Positions 23,692 to 34,654 of a stretch of 64,000 nucleotides of DNA are shown one piece after another. Within the stretch, counting starts at the first letter, position 1. Every line of letters starts with the position of its first letter. The DNA is from Clytia hemisphaerica. Taxonomy: Eukaryota > Cnidaria > Hydrozoa > Leptothecata > Clytiidae. The DNA lies in the NCBI GenBank assembly GCA_902728285.1, contig CACVBU010000739.1:109116-173115 (forward strand). Reading direction: 5' to 3'. A model generated the notes under the pieces. The model was not told where the DNA came from. It saw only the letters and a program-made list of their open reading frames with translations, and made no database searches. Both the position numbers and the translations under genes were made by a program.

Positions 23692-24170
23692 TACCTGGAG
23701 GTCCTATAAATTAATTTTTGTTCGTCCGTCCGTCCGTCTGTAACCAGCTTTTCTCGAGATTGGCTCATTAGTTTTTTCTGATTTTTGGCTCAAAGATGCA
23801 AAATGGCAATGCCCAAAATATGACCGAGCCCGATTTTCAAAAAATGAAATATGCCGGAAAAACCGGTTTTTTGACATTTTCTCGAATTTTCATCCTTAGT
23901 TTTTTCTGATTTTTTTGCAGAAAGATGCGTATTCGCAATGCTCAAAACATGACAGAGTTCGATTTTTTGAGAAAACTTTTTTTCCGGCCGAAAATGCCGA
24001 AAATGCCGGAAATCGCCGTTTTTGCAGATTTTCATTGGGCTTTTTCCTAACATTTCTTTGTTTTTTCTCATAAAAAAAACATGATTGATAGCAATTCCCA
24101 CAATCAATCATGATTCGATTGTCAATAAAACTGATTTTTTTTTTCTCAAAGAAGAAAATGTCACGGTAGA
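23692..24170. repeat. Inserted repeat block with GTCC microsatellite and 128-bp units
   Basis: It starts GGACCTACCTGGAGGTCC, a near palindrome, then TTCGTCCGTCCGTCCGTCTG. Two units begin TTAGTTTTTTCTGATTTTT at about 23768 and 23896, 128 bases apart. Relatives are at about 1470-2035 and at 44285-44400 (TTCGTTCATTCGTTACC, TCTCGAAATTGGCTCATTA). Function unknown. Confidence 0.5.
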
Positions 24171-24350
24171 GCTCCATGGTTGAGGGTTTTTTAGAAACCT
24201 TATTTATTAAGCTGTGTATTTTTCTGAAAGTGGATTGTTTTTATAAAGAAAAGCGTTTATAATAATTTATTTTAGCTTTTTCAATAGGGTTGATGATTTC
24301 TCCCAATAGACATGCTTTCATTATATATTTTTTATTTTGTCTAGTTATGT

Positions 24351-24588
24351 CCCGGGGGGGGGTACTTAGGCAAAATGGGTGCTGGGTATGTGCGAGCCAT
24401 AAGGGTACCTTTTCTCATTCCTCAAAAGTCTCTCAAAGGGGTACAAATTCAAAAGTTAGTCTCTGAAAGGGTCCCAAAATCACAAAAATCAAAAATTTCT
24501 CTCTCAAAGGGTCACGATTTCCAAGAATTTTGACCAAAATTTGGTGAAAATCAAACCAAAATTTAGGAAAAAGTCTCTCAAAGGACCT
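24351..24588. mobile_element. Poly-G-terminated element, 5' part only
   Basis: It begins CCCGGGGGGGGG then TACTTAGGCAAAA and GGGTATGTGCGAGCC, AAGGGTACCTTTT. This is the same end as the copies at 3369 (reverse) and 24979. Subterminal repeats are TCTCTCAAAGGG or TCTCTGAAAGGG. The other end is missing; copy A sequence resumes at about 24590. Confidence 0.6.
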
Positions 24589-24978
24589 TGTTTAGCTTGG
24601 ATTTTGGCTTTTTTCCAACTGAATTTTAGAAAATCCCAAGTTTGTCTTTGGTTTGTGGCTTTTTTCAACCTGGATTTACGAAAATTCCAACCTTGTTTAG
24701 CTTGGATTATGGCTTTTTTCAACCTGGATTTTTGAAAATTCCAAGCCATGGAAAATACAAAATTTCTAACCTTGGAGAATGTCCCACATTCCCAGATTGG
24801 ATTTTCAATTGGATTTTATCTTTTTTCCAACTAAGAAAACTTGAAATTTCCGACCTTGGAAATCGAAAATTTTTTCCTCTGGACACTGTCTGTGAAAAAA
24901 AATTCAAAACAACAAACAATATGTAACAATTGTTGTTTTGAAAAGAGACATTGGTGTTTTGAAAAGAGACATTGGTGT

Positions 24979-26989
24979 CCCGGGGGGGGCACTTAGGCAA
25001 AAATAGGTACGGGGACGTGCCGCTGGTCAGGGTACCTTTTTTAGTGTTGCAGAATTACTGACAGGGTATCTAAAATTGCAAAATCCTGATCTGACAGGGG
25101 CGCAATTTCATGATGTGTGTCTGACAGGGTCTGTTTTTGCCGTTTTTGCATGTAGAGTTCTTTTGCAAATCGTTTTGACGCGGCGGTGAGCAGACCCTTG
25201 CGAGGGGCAAACAGCTTTTTGCAAATACTTATCGCACGGCCAACACAGGCGCTTTGCTGCTGTTGTCTCGCACCACACGCCCGCCATTGCGCCCTCTTAA
25301 AGGGATCGAGGCTAATTTTAAAGATACCTCTATTGAACTATTTAGAATAAATGTTCAGCTGAATAGCGGTACTAACAACATTGTTTCCAGATTTTGATTC
25401 AGATTTTTTATTTCAACTGTTATGTTTTGTTTCTTCCCATATCGTTGAGACATTCCGCTGAAGGCTTAGAACAGCTGTAGAACAGAACAATACTCTCGAC
25501 TCTTCTGTATTAGTCTCATTGACATCCTCTCGTCCTCTTTGTAAAAGCGTCGTTTTAAAGCTTATACTTGCAAAATAGTCCTTTCAAACCTAGACTACAT
25601 CAGTTCTGATTTTGAGAACCTTACCGTAGGATCACATAAGATTCCGATTCCTGCTATAACATTCCACTTGCCACTTGAAAACAGATGATAGTTAGTTCCG
25701 ACTAGTTGAAAACAATGAAACAAGTTGGCCGATTATAAAAATAATCAAAACATTACTTCTTTTTTGCGTTTTATGATTTGTCAGCTTGGATTAGTTCACT
25801 TTTTTCTGCCGGTATGCCCGGGAAAACTAGCGGAATGATCCCGGAAAAGCGCCAGTAATGCTAGAGCGGGAATCGGAATCTTATGTGATCCTTCGGTAAT
25901 CCTGGAAACGGATATGTGAAATTTATCTACGTTCATTATAACGTTTTTTGAAACTTTAGCGCTCTATTTGTTCTTGTACATCTATAATATTGTATGACCT
26001 TTCTAGCTACCGTGAAAAGCACAGCTCAAAATCATATATTTACGCTGTGCCGACGAATCGAGATTCTATTCATCGCGCAATCAGCGAAGACAAAAGTAAC
26101 CATGACGACCATCCAAGATCTTGGATGAGCGTCATAGTCGATATTTTTATTCCCGTCGTTGAAAACACAACTTACAAAAAGTCATCAATGCTTTTTAAAA
26201 AGAGTCAGCGATAGAGAATCATAAAATAAAGTCTGTCTATTATTTCGATTCAATTAAAGTGACATTTCCATAATTAAAAGTTTAGTAATTACTGTTATAC
26301 ATTTGGGGATCATGTAAAAGATTTCTTTCGAAATAAACTCATTTCAACTACACTTGGAGGTTTCTGGGGAATTCGTAAATAGTAAACTGCATACTGATAC
26401 AGTCTGCTAGACATTAATATGGTAATATTTGCTCTTCATCTTTGATTTTTTCTACAGTGATTAGATTGACACATGCGCGATAAAATTTCTATTATTTGTC
26501 TTCAGAGGTTACTATTTTCTTTGAAAACTTAACCTCTGATACTCAGGGTACTTTCTAGCTTTAAAACACATTTTGTGGAAGTAGAGAAAGATGATTTTGA
26601 ATAATATTAAAGATATGTTGACTTTGTAATTTCATAACTCTCGTCGTCGATTCTTTTGGTCGGTTTTCCAGGTATTGAGGTTTAATGTTTATGCAATGCT
26701 GTAGTTTTTTAGCCTGGAAATGTTGATATCACGTTATACTTTACGAAAAACGCGAAAAACGTGTATAAAGAGTAGGTTTTTAACATTAAGTCTGACAGGG
26801 TAGGTTTTTCAGGGTAGAATCTGACAGGGTATAGGTTTTTCACAGTAGAATCTGACAGGGTAGGTTTTTCATCGAATTTTTCATCCGACAGGGTCTATTT
26901 TTCATCAAATTTCATTTCTGACAGGATCGACTTTTGAAACTCCAGCGGCACGTCCCCGTCGGTCGTCAAGGTCAGTGCCCCCCCCCGGG
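24979..26989. mobile_element. Poly-G-terminated non-autonomous element, complete, 2,011 bp
   Basis: Left end CCCGGGGGGGGCACTTAGG. The right end in reverse is CCCGGGGGGGGGCACTGACC. Further in, both arms share GGGGACGTGCCGCTGG. The octamer ATTGGTGT stands directly before 24979 and directly after 26989, an 8-bp target duplication. The flank itself is a tandem repeat containing that octamer, which weakens the point slightly. Both subterminal regions carry direct repeats of TCTGACAGGGT. No coding capacity apart from short chance frames. An 8-bp duplication would suit hAT or related superfamilies. Confidence 0.75.
25622..25898. mobile_element. Mariner-type MITE nested in the 2-kb poly-G element
   Basis: Left end TACCGTAGGATCACATAAGA. 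The right end in reverse is TACCGAAGGATCACATAAGA, then GATTCCGATTCC on both sides, giving about 35 bases of inverted repeat. A TA sits at each edge, as Tc1/mariner-type elements leave. 277 bp, non-coding. Confidence 0.7.
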
Positions 26990-26997
26990 ATTGGTGT

Positions 26998-27748
26998 TTT
27001 GAAAAGAGGTCGTGCTGATTGTTGAAAAGAAACGAAGAAAACATCTGAACTTGCGGAATGAGAAGAAAGAAGATGGAATTTTTATTTTTTCATCAACAGG
27101 CAAGGCTCAACAGAGTTGTATCTTCATTGCAAGAAGAGGATCCAAGCTGAAAAAATGTTGAAAGAGAATTGGAGTGGAAGGAGCTTGACCGACCCTCGAT
27201 GATGTGGACTCTCCGTGGTTGCTGTTTGTTGTTTATGAATACGCATTGGTGGTCAGAAAAATAGAACATTGAAATGTGATTGTATTATAAAGGATTTTAT
27301 TGTTGGTAATGGTAATGGTAATGACTTACGAATATAGCGACAAAACTTGACATTATTTTTATAATAGTGCATCCTGTGCTACAGCCGAGAAAAAAGTCAC
27401 AGATTTTTTACTTTTTGTGTGAAGAGTTTGCTCCTGTTTGTCAACAACTTAAGATAAGAGATAAGAGCCTTTAGATTTCCCAACTTTGAAAAAATCCAGC
27501 CTGTAAAATTTAGAGGTTTTACTATCGTTGAAGAATTCTTTCTAATTCTCAGTTTTTTTATCTGATTTTTCTCTATTTTCTTCTCAGGATTTTACAGCGC
27601 TAATAGTTTTGATATAATTTTAGAACTTTGTTAAATATTTCAGAATTTATGATGCAATGATACAATATTCCTAATTAATATGGTTATTGAATTTTGAAAT
27701 TGCATAAGTCAACTAATTTCTATTAAATTCTAGTCTTGAAATCCTCTG
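26998..27748. other. Non-coding stretch, nothing recognised
   Basis: No gene. A short (GGTAAT)n run lies near 27305-27325. The remainder is plain AT-rich sequence. Confidence 0.4.
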
Positions 27749-27924
27749 TATTTCACATCCTTGTCTCAATAAACCGGGTGATGTTTAAAGTTTGTTTAAT
27801 TCTGTTTTTGATTCTCTGGGCTCTTTGCAAGGGAGACCTTTTGAAGAGACTAGAGGGATATTTTCCCTCCGGGGACGAAATTTATGCCAAGTTTTTCAGC
27901 GGGTCTGTGACACAAGGGTGTTTA
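27749..27924. mobile_element. Degraded ACACCCCT-family MITE
   Basis: The right end in reverse reads TAAACACCCTTGTGTCACAG, as in the copies at 8307 and 11223. The left end is only faintly similar (TTTCACATCCTTGTCTCA). Confidence 0.4.
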
Positions 27925-27959
27925 TGTTAGTTAGGTGTTTTAAGGGCATACAGGAAAAG

Positions 27960-28126
27960 TGGGAGCCGGGAGGCTGAACCGGGAGTCGGGAGGCTGAAAT
28001 CGAAAGTGTAAGGCAGGAGGCTGAACCGGGAGGCGGGAGGCTGAAAACGAAAGTGGGAGGCGGGAGGCTGAAAACGAAAGCTGGGAGGCGGGAGTCGGGA
28101 AAGGTGGGAGGCTGAAAACGAATAGA
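27960..28126. repeat. Purine-rich tandem repeat (GGGAGGCTGAA)n
   Basis: About 165 bases of GGGAGGCTGAA, GGGAGGCGGGAGGCTGAA and AACGAAAGTGGGAGG in irregular tandem order. Nearly pure A/G on the plus strand with periodic CT. All three reverse frames stay open across it, which explains three overlapping open frames there; none looks real. Confidence 0.75.
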
Positions 28127-28561
28127 CCAAAGGCCGAAAGCAAGCACTAAGTTGCAAAGATAAACAAAATCTTGTGAAGATAAACAAAGACAAATATTTA
28201 AAAAGCACTCTCACGAGTTCCGTATCGTTTGTTAGTATACGCTTTTTCAATATAATAAGGAACCTTAACTTGGCTCCGAACCTGGAGTTTCTTCTCAAAG
28301 AAGTAAGTTCACTCTCAAAGTTCCTTATATACTTACTACTTACTTTATTTAGTTAGCTGTTGAAGGGGGGGGAGGTGGTCGATGAAAAATTGAAGCATGT
28401 TGCCTTAGTCATTCAGACTAAATTGCACGGATTTGCCTTGGTGTTACGTGCATGTTTTTGAGTAATCTATGTAATTGATCTAAACAGTTAGCCTAGCCCG
28501 TGAGGTTTGATCACCCGTATATGTAGTAGTGTCTTTTATAAATATTTTCAAATTTCGTATC

Positions 28562-28650
28562 GGCTCGATAGCACATTGCTAGCGTGCCGGACTCAGAATC
28601 AGTGACAAGAAACTTTGGTGGTATGAGCCGGGGTCAAATCTACAGTTTTG
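28562..28650 (+). mobile_element. tRNA-derived SINE head, degenerate
   Basis: CTCGATAGCACATTGCTAGC then GTGCCGGACTCAGAATC resembles a tRNA A box and anticodon stem. GGGGTCAAATCTAC about 50 bases later fits a B box. The aminoacyl stem does not pair convincingly and there is no anticodon loop I trust, so a SINE remnant is more likely than a tRNA gene. Confidence 0.4.
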
Positions 28651-28888
28651 AAAAAAATTCTAAGTCGCAAGGCGTTCTAAGCATTTAGCTACATTTCACT
28701 CTTGGTGTTTTCAAGTTAGTCCTTAATTATTGGAAATATTAATTAAAAAAGAAAATACTTTCATTTGTCTTTTTTTCTACGTCCAATGTCAATTTCCAAG
28801 AGAGGACTCGAGGTTTGTTTACATCAGAGGAAACCCCGTTCTATTTGATTGTTAAAAAAATTGCATGGCACAGCATTCGAAAAAGTAG

Positions 28889-29095
28889 AATAATTGGGCT
28901 TTCCACAAATATAGGCATCTTCGCGATATGTGGGTGACCGAAATCGTCGGTTTCATCAATGTACGTCACACCCAACATTACGGGTTTAAAATCAACGGCA
29001 CTTCATACACTGTTATTTTACGTAGATCTACTTTACGTAAGACTACACCTGCGTCAATAAAAGCCCTACGGCCTAAACGCTATTTAGACTTTTAG
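28889..29095 (+). pseudogene. C-terminal coding fragment of unknown protein
   Basis: A 68-codon frame open between two stops reads WAFHKYRHLRDMWVTEIVGF, VRHTQHYGFKINGTSY and RRSTLRKTTPASIKALRPKR before a TAG. Its composition is protein-like, basic at the end, and unlike the surrounding AT-rich sequence. I do not recognise it, and upstream sequence shows no continuation. It may be the tail of a lost transposon ORF. Confidence 0.3.
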
Positions 29096-29109
29096 ATAGT
29101 TTTCTTTTC

Positions 29110-29899
29110 AGTTTTCATCGCTGGTCACGCTAAAAATTCTCAACTGTACACCCCATGTACCCTGTAAATTTCTCCTATAGTTGTCATCACTGGTCACGCT
29201 AAAATTCTCAATTGTACACCCCATGTACCCTGTAAATTTCTCCTATAGTTGTCATCACTGGTCGCGCAAATATTCTCAACTGTACATTGCTGGTCACGCT
29301 AACATTCTCAACTGTACACCCCATGTACCCTGTAAATTTCTCCTATAGTTGTCATCGCTGGTCACGCTAAAAATTCTTAACTGTAGACACCCCATGTACC
29401 CTGTAAATTTCTCTCATAGTTGTCATCACTGGTCACGCTAATATTCTCAACTGTACACCCCATGTACCCTGTAAATTTCTCTGATAGTTGTCATCACTGG
29501 TCTCGCTAATATTCCCAACTGTACACCCCATGTACCTTGTAAATTTATCCTTATAGTTGTCATCACTGGTCGCGCTAAAATTCTCAATTGTACACCCCAT
29601 GTACCCTGTAAATTTCTCCTATAGTTGTCATCGCTGGTCACGGTAATATTCTCAACTGTACACCACATGTACCCTGTGAATTTCTCCTATAGTTGTCATC
29701 GCTGGTCACGCTAACATTCTCAACTGTACACCCCATGAACCCTGTAAATTTCTCCTATAGTTGTCATCGCTGGTCACGCTAAAAATTCTCAACTGTAGAC
29801 ACCCCATGTACCCTGTAAATTTATCCTTATAGTTGTCATCACTGGTCACTCTAATATTCTCAATTGTACACCCCATGTACCCTGTAAATTTCTCTTATA
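29110..29899. repeat. 68-bp minisatellite, about 11.5 units
   Basis: The unit contains GTTGTCATCACTGGTCACGC, TAAAATTCTCAACTGTACAC and CCCATGTACCCTGTAAATTT. Most units are 68 bases; one near 29270 is internally shortened. Units differ by a few substitutions (GGTCACGCT, GGTCGCGCT, GGTCTCGCT). Array edges are 29110 and 29899. No flanking cas-like genes and no unique spacers, so it is not a CRISPR. Confidence 0.92.
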
Positions 29900-30987
29900 C
29901 TCTCGGGTACCTAATAGCCGTCCCCCCCCCCCCGCTAATTAATTTTTCGAAAAATTTCCACCCAGGATATTCTTATTCCAACCCCCCCCCCCCCGCTTAA
30001 AAATATTCTTTAAGTGTATTTCGTGCTCACTTGCTGTTCAATTCATTGCCTAAATTTACCTTAGATTAATGATTTAAGTTATTAAAAGGTTAAGGGTGTT
30101 TTCTCTTCCTTGTACGTTATTCAATAACAAAATATGCTATCGGACAAGTCATATCCTTTTGCGCTAGATTATAGAGTATAATTGTACGTTAAAGAAAAGA
30201 TATAGTAAAGTGTGGCGATTACTATTGTTTGGCGAAGGAAAGTCATGCATGTACAAATTTTGAATATTATTTTAAACCAGATGTAACTATTTCTTTTAAC
30301 CTTTGGTTGCATATGAAGCAAATTATAATGATTAACCAAACAGATGATAGATGAAACAGCGTGTTGAAATAGAAATGTCCACGATATATATGTTTATGTT
30401 TTTTTAATATCAATGTCGTGTCTACAGTAAATCAATAAATTTTATAGATAAACCAGATCTATATTTACAGTTTAAAAAATAATTAATATGAAGATGCCCT
30501 AAAAATATTCTACAAGTTTGTTAACTCTCTTAAAAAAGCCAAAAACTAAATGGGGGGATTATAGTTGGAAAATAAACTGTTATGCTCAAAAATATTAGTT
30601 TATATTACGTTAATCGAAGAAACTTTAGCAATTTAGCGTGTCATTTTTATTAAAAATTTATTTGCTAAAACATGTCAAATCGACAACGGTACCCTGAAAC
30701 CCGAAATGCTTAGGCAAATGTGTCCAAAAGGAATTCATGTAAAAATTTTCAAAAACGCGATTCACAAAAGTAAATTCAAATATAGTTTTCCGATTCGCTA
30801 ATTAGCGCTAAAAATTCTCCGACAAAAGTAGTCCATAATGTTTTCTTTTTTAAATAAAAATCTGAAGAGGGTATTTCCAAAAAAATCCTCAAAATATTAG
30901 TCTATATTTAAAATAATCCTAAGAGATAGTCCTATGTACATTTTACTGATGAAGTGTCGATCTTGAACATCTGCTGACCATCACATT
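29900..30987. other. Non-coding stretch with two C runs
   Basis: Runs of twelve to fourteen C, each followed by GCT, lie at about 29924-29936 and 29982-29995. They recall the poly-C ends of the poly-G element family but lack its CACT/TACT continuation. The rest, to 30987, has no coding sense. Confidence 0.35.
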
Positions 30988-31122
30988 TTACAACTGTATA
31001 AGACCGCTTCGAAAAATGGCTTCTGTTGAAGAAAACGCCTGTAGTAAAAGACAAACAGCAGATAAGTACCTAAACTCGCAAAAAAGGCTCTTGTTCTAGA
31101 AATTCTGAAGTAACTTCTAAGC

Positions 31123-31585
31123 TAGCCTGTACCAAACCCGCACAGCAAGACGACCTTTAAAAAAATCTTGCCGTGTGTGGGTTTGTAAGGTTTAGACATT
31201 TTTTTTGTGTTGTATAACTCCAGATTTGGGGTTATTAAAAACAATGGAGTGTTTGAAAAATTCATCACGCATTTGAAAGATTTTCTTTGTTAATGAAATG
31301 TCATTTCTTATATGTATTTTTGTGAAAACAATTTACGTGAGAATCAACTTTTTTATCATGCAATTATGTCATAAAAAGTTCTAAAATAAATAGTTTTACG
31401 ATATACCCTTGTATATACTTTTTATAAAACAATGTCTCAAGAGAATTGAACTTGGCTTTCAATTCCATGTGACAATAGAGTAGAGAAAGAGTCTTTTTGA
31501 AAACACGCTTACACACAAAATCTCTCTAAACGTAACAAACCCTTCTATCGTCAGCTACATAAAGAAGTAAGGTTTGGTACAGGCT
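31123..31585. mobile_element. MITE with TAGCCTGTACCAAACC ends
   Basis: TAGCCTGTACCAAACCCGCA at the left and, in reverse, TAGCCTGTACCAAACCTTAC at the right. CTTCTAA occurs two bases before the left end and directly after the right end, so a duplication of about 7 bp is possible. It lies in the last intron of the 14-exon gene. Confidence 0.65.
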
Positions 31586-32057
31586 ACTTCTAATTTTACG
31601 AAATTTTCAAACCCACCCGGACCCCCATTAATTTAAAAAATATTTTGATTGTCAAGGAAAAGCTTCCTCACGTCAGCTATTTTGCCCTTTTCCCAGTGTT
31701 TCTGAAAAAAAGTTTCTAATCCAAAACTCAGAAAAATAATAGGTACGGTGGGGGTGTTTCAAATAGAATTTACCTGCTGATATATTCTTTTTTCACCGAC
31801 CGAAGCCAAACTTTGGTACTCATGTTCTATTGCAGGAGTTAGAGTCATATTATCAACGACTCTAAATGTTGGTGGCAGAATAATCCCTGAAATAAAAGCA
31901 TTGATGTCATCAACTAGAATTATTCAAACGTTTTATCTGCGCTGATATTTTTGGAGAATGTATCAAAATAAAAAAAAATAAGATTAAATTGTGTTTAAAA
32001 AATACTATTAGTTAATTAAGAAAAAAAATATTACTATGTCGATTTTCGAAATAGTAG

Positions 32058-32365
32058 CACTGCATGAAAAACTGGGATTTCCCAATTCTGCACTGTACGT
32101 AAATTTGATTTATTTTGGCATTTCCCAGTAGAAATATCATTTCTTGGAAATATGATATTTCTTTTGTAGTAAATATAAAATAAACACATGTTCATTCATA
32201 TTTTCACATGCCGAAATTTCACATTCAGACATTTCCTCAAAATAAATATCATATTTACTACAAAAGTAAACGCGACAGAAATTTCACATTCAGACGTTTT
32301 CTGACCTTTCTCAAACGGATTTCTACAGATTTAAGAAAACCGAAATCCCAGTTTTTCATGCAGTG
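32058..32365. mobile_element. CACTA-type MITE, 308 bp, TAG target duplication
   Basis: Ends are CACTGCATGAAAAACTGGGA at the left and the same twenty bases in reverse at the right, followed by TTTC on both sides. TAG flanks both edges. CACTG termini with a 3-bp duplication are the mark of EnSpm/CACTA elements. Inside, the words ATATTTACTACAAAAG and CTTTTGTAGTAAATAT form a second inverted pair, and TTTCACATTCAGAC occurs twice. Confidence 0.75.
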
Positions 32366-32993
32366 TAGCGCATTGACGCATACACTTCTTCTATATTTGC
32401 ATAATCGAAGTCTTGAGCTCGAAGATTTGGAAACTCTTGTAGCTGACAGACTAAAAAATAAATTTAATCACCAGATTAAACACTGTTGATGGTTATTTTA
32501 GAAACACAGTCTCTTAAAATTTTTTTTTACCCCCTTGTAGTTTAAGAAAAAACTTGGATAGTTTTATTTTATTTTTGTTGTCAATGTTTTGATATTTTGT
32601 TCCTAGAATAAAGCGTCTATGTGGGTTTAGTCCCAGGAACAACCAGACTAAAATAGATGACTTTAAAGGGGGATGAGTGGTTTTAAGGGTATATCCCCCC
32701 TGAAAATCATACCTAGTGTCATAACATGCATTAACTTTGACGTAGAATCATCGTTACATCTTCGTATTATCTTGTTATTGTTTATCGCCATGCCTGTTTA
32801 TCAGAACATTTTAAAGAGAAATTCCTTTCGACATTGGATGAGAATGACGACAAACAGATGGTCTTCACCATTCTTCTTGAAAAAGTGCATTATTTTTAAA
32901 AAAACCTTTTTTATTGCAAAGAAATTCCATCCCCTGCAAACAGGCTAATCTACATAAAACTCAATTTGGAGCATCCAAAATAGAGATTAGTAC
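32366..32993. other. Intron sequence, nothing recognised
   Basis: This lies in the intron between exons 12 and 13 of the 14-exon gene. Short open frames here do not look like protein. Confidence 0.4.
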
Positions 32994-34483
32994 CTGTTGC
33001 AATTCTTGTTGCTGCTTCTTCGGGTATGTTAATCCACGGAAACTTGCAACCTAAGAGAGCAACACATATTACATTCTAACTTTAATGGTATGTTTTATGA
33101 AACGAAGCATAAAGAAAAATGCTTTTTCATAAATTTTGACATTTTGATCAAAATAAAATAAAAGTAAAATCAAGTAAAAGTTTTGACATAGGTAGACAAC
33201 AGTCCAGCAGTTAAAAACTGCTAAAATTTCTTTCCTTAAGGTAATTGCCAGATTCAGTCAGATACTTACATTTTCGAGAACTTGTTTTCTTGGTGTTAGT
33301 TAAGTCTCTCAAAGTTGCTGTTGACTCGAAACAAAATTTTGCATTGACATCATAAGTCTTGGTTCCAAATTGCTGAACATCTTAATAACCTAAATGTTAA
33401 AAACCAAGTATGAATTCTAAACGATTATTTTTGAACATGAAAGAAAGAGAAGAAATTTTGGCGAATTTGGAAAAAACTGCCCAAATTCACTAATATTTCT
33501 TCTCGCCAAAGTTAAATTTTTAGGTCAATCGCTCGCCAAAATTTCTTCTCTTAAGGTATTTATTCAAAAAATGACAAATGAAAAACAAGAATGTGAAGTC
33601 GTAAAAACAACTTTTGATTTTAGTACTTTGGTTAGTGCACAGAGTAGCCACACTCTTTTAATGAGAAAAATATTTTTCCAGTTGTTGAGAGATAACCTGA
33701 TATCAGCTGTGGAGTTTTCTTAACACGACACGCTGAAGCCCTAAAGATACTGTCAGAGCCATAAAATAACTGATTGCTTTTAGCTCTAAAAAGGTACTTT
33801 TTTCCATTTTACCCAGCCCTATATCTGAAAATAACTATTTTTCTGTCTCTGTGACCACCCTGTAATGAGATATTGGTTTTTGGACCACCTCAAGAATATC
33901 TCTTTAAAGTGTTGAACTTTCATTTCAAGATATTAAATAGGTTTCTTTTAGAAATCTGCGGGCTGAAATGATCGTGAATGTTCTTACTTGGAATCTGATA
34001 TCTGGTAAACTTCTTAATTTAGGTATGCGAATTGCTAGACATTGTACATTTTCTGGACCAAATGTGATATTAGGATTCAGTCAAGTTGCCACCTAATAAA
34101 AGAAAAAGTCAATCAATCGTAATTTTTTACTGTTCTCAAGTTTTTTTTGACAAAACTTTTGTAAAATGGAAAGGGAACTTCCAAAAGATTTTCAAAATAT
34201 ACTGGCAGAAATTCAAAGAGATTATCCTTCCTGGTAAACAAATTTCAAACCTGTGGATCACTTTCTGCCAGTGCTGCAATTTCATTGAACATTCGGTATA
34301 TTTCTGTTGAGTTTTAAGTGAACACGTTGCCAGGCGGTACAAATAATTGTTTGAATATGTTCGCTGGGTCAACTACTATGTTTTCCCAGATCATCATCTG
34401 AATTTCAAAAACAAAGAAACTTCATGATTAAATAAAATAGCTGTTCAAAAAAGATTGTTTTCCCAATATTGAAGTGAGCTAAA

Positions 34484-34654
34484 GGGGCCATCCATATAGT
34501 ACGTACGCAAAGATTTTCCAAATATTTGACTCCCCCTCCCCCCTTGTACGCAGAGAACAATAGAAATGACTTTATATATATAAACAATAGATGTACGCTT
34601 TTGCTAAACCCCCCTCTCCCCCCTTCACTGCATACGTACTATATGGATGGCCCC
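34484..34654. mobile_element. Short MITE with GGGGCCATCCATATAGTACG ends
   Basis: GGGGCCATCCATATAGTACG then TACGC at the left, and the same twenty bases in reverse then TATGC at the right. 171 bp. AAA flanks both sides, a possible 3-bp duplication. The interior carries CT-rich tracts (CCCCCTCCCCCCTT). It lies within the intron between exons 8 and 9 of the 14-exon gene. Confidence 0.7.

Larger units (their letters stand above)
22908..24880. mobile_element. Dispersed repeat, copy A, with inverted ends and internal insertions
   Basis: The left end AATTTTCGATTTCCAAGGTT and the right end in reverse, AATTTTCGATTTCCAAGGTC (24848-24874), form terminal inverted repeats. Segments 22985-23690 and 24590-24880 match copy B at 47605-48840 closely, including the shared phrase GGAGCCATCGAGCCTAGGCT. 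Copy B runs continuously where copy A has an extra block from about 23692 to 24589, so that block was inserted later. The right third holds tandem units with TTGGATTTTGGCTTTTTTC and AACCTGGATTTACGAAAATT. Non-coding; class unknown. Confidence 0.6.

Noticed and set aside
23790-24177. Minus-strand ORFs in the GTCC-repeat block
   Set aside because: They follow from the 128-bp repeat units; the translations are low-complexity and have relatives only in other repeat copies.
27896-28298. Three overlapping Pro/Ser-rich minus-strand ORFs
   Set aside because: A purine-rich tandem repeat leaves all reverse frames open; no frame is preferred.
29447-29668. A 73-residue minus-strand ORF
   Set aside because: It lies wholly in the 68-bp minisatellite and encodes its periodic translation.
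29110-29899. CRISPR array
   Set aside because: The whole 68-bp unit repeats; there are no short constant repeats with unique spacers, and the context is eukaryotic.
34136-34372. A 78-residue minus-strand ORF as an independent gene
   Set aside because: Exon 9 of the 14-exon gene covers the same bases in another frame with proper splice borders and matching phase.
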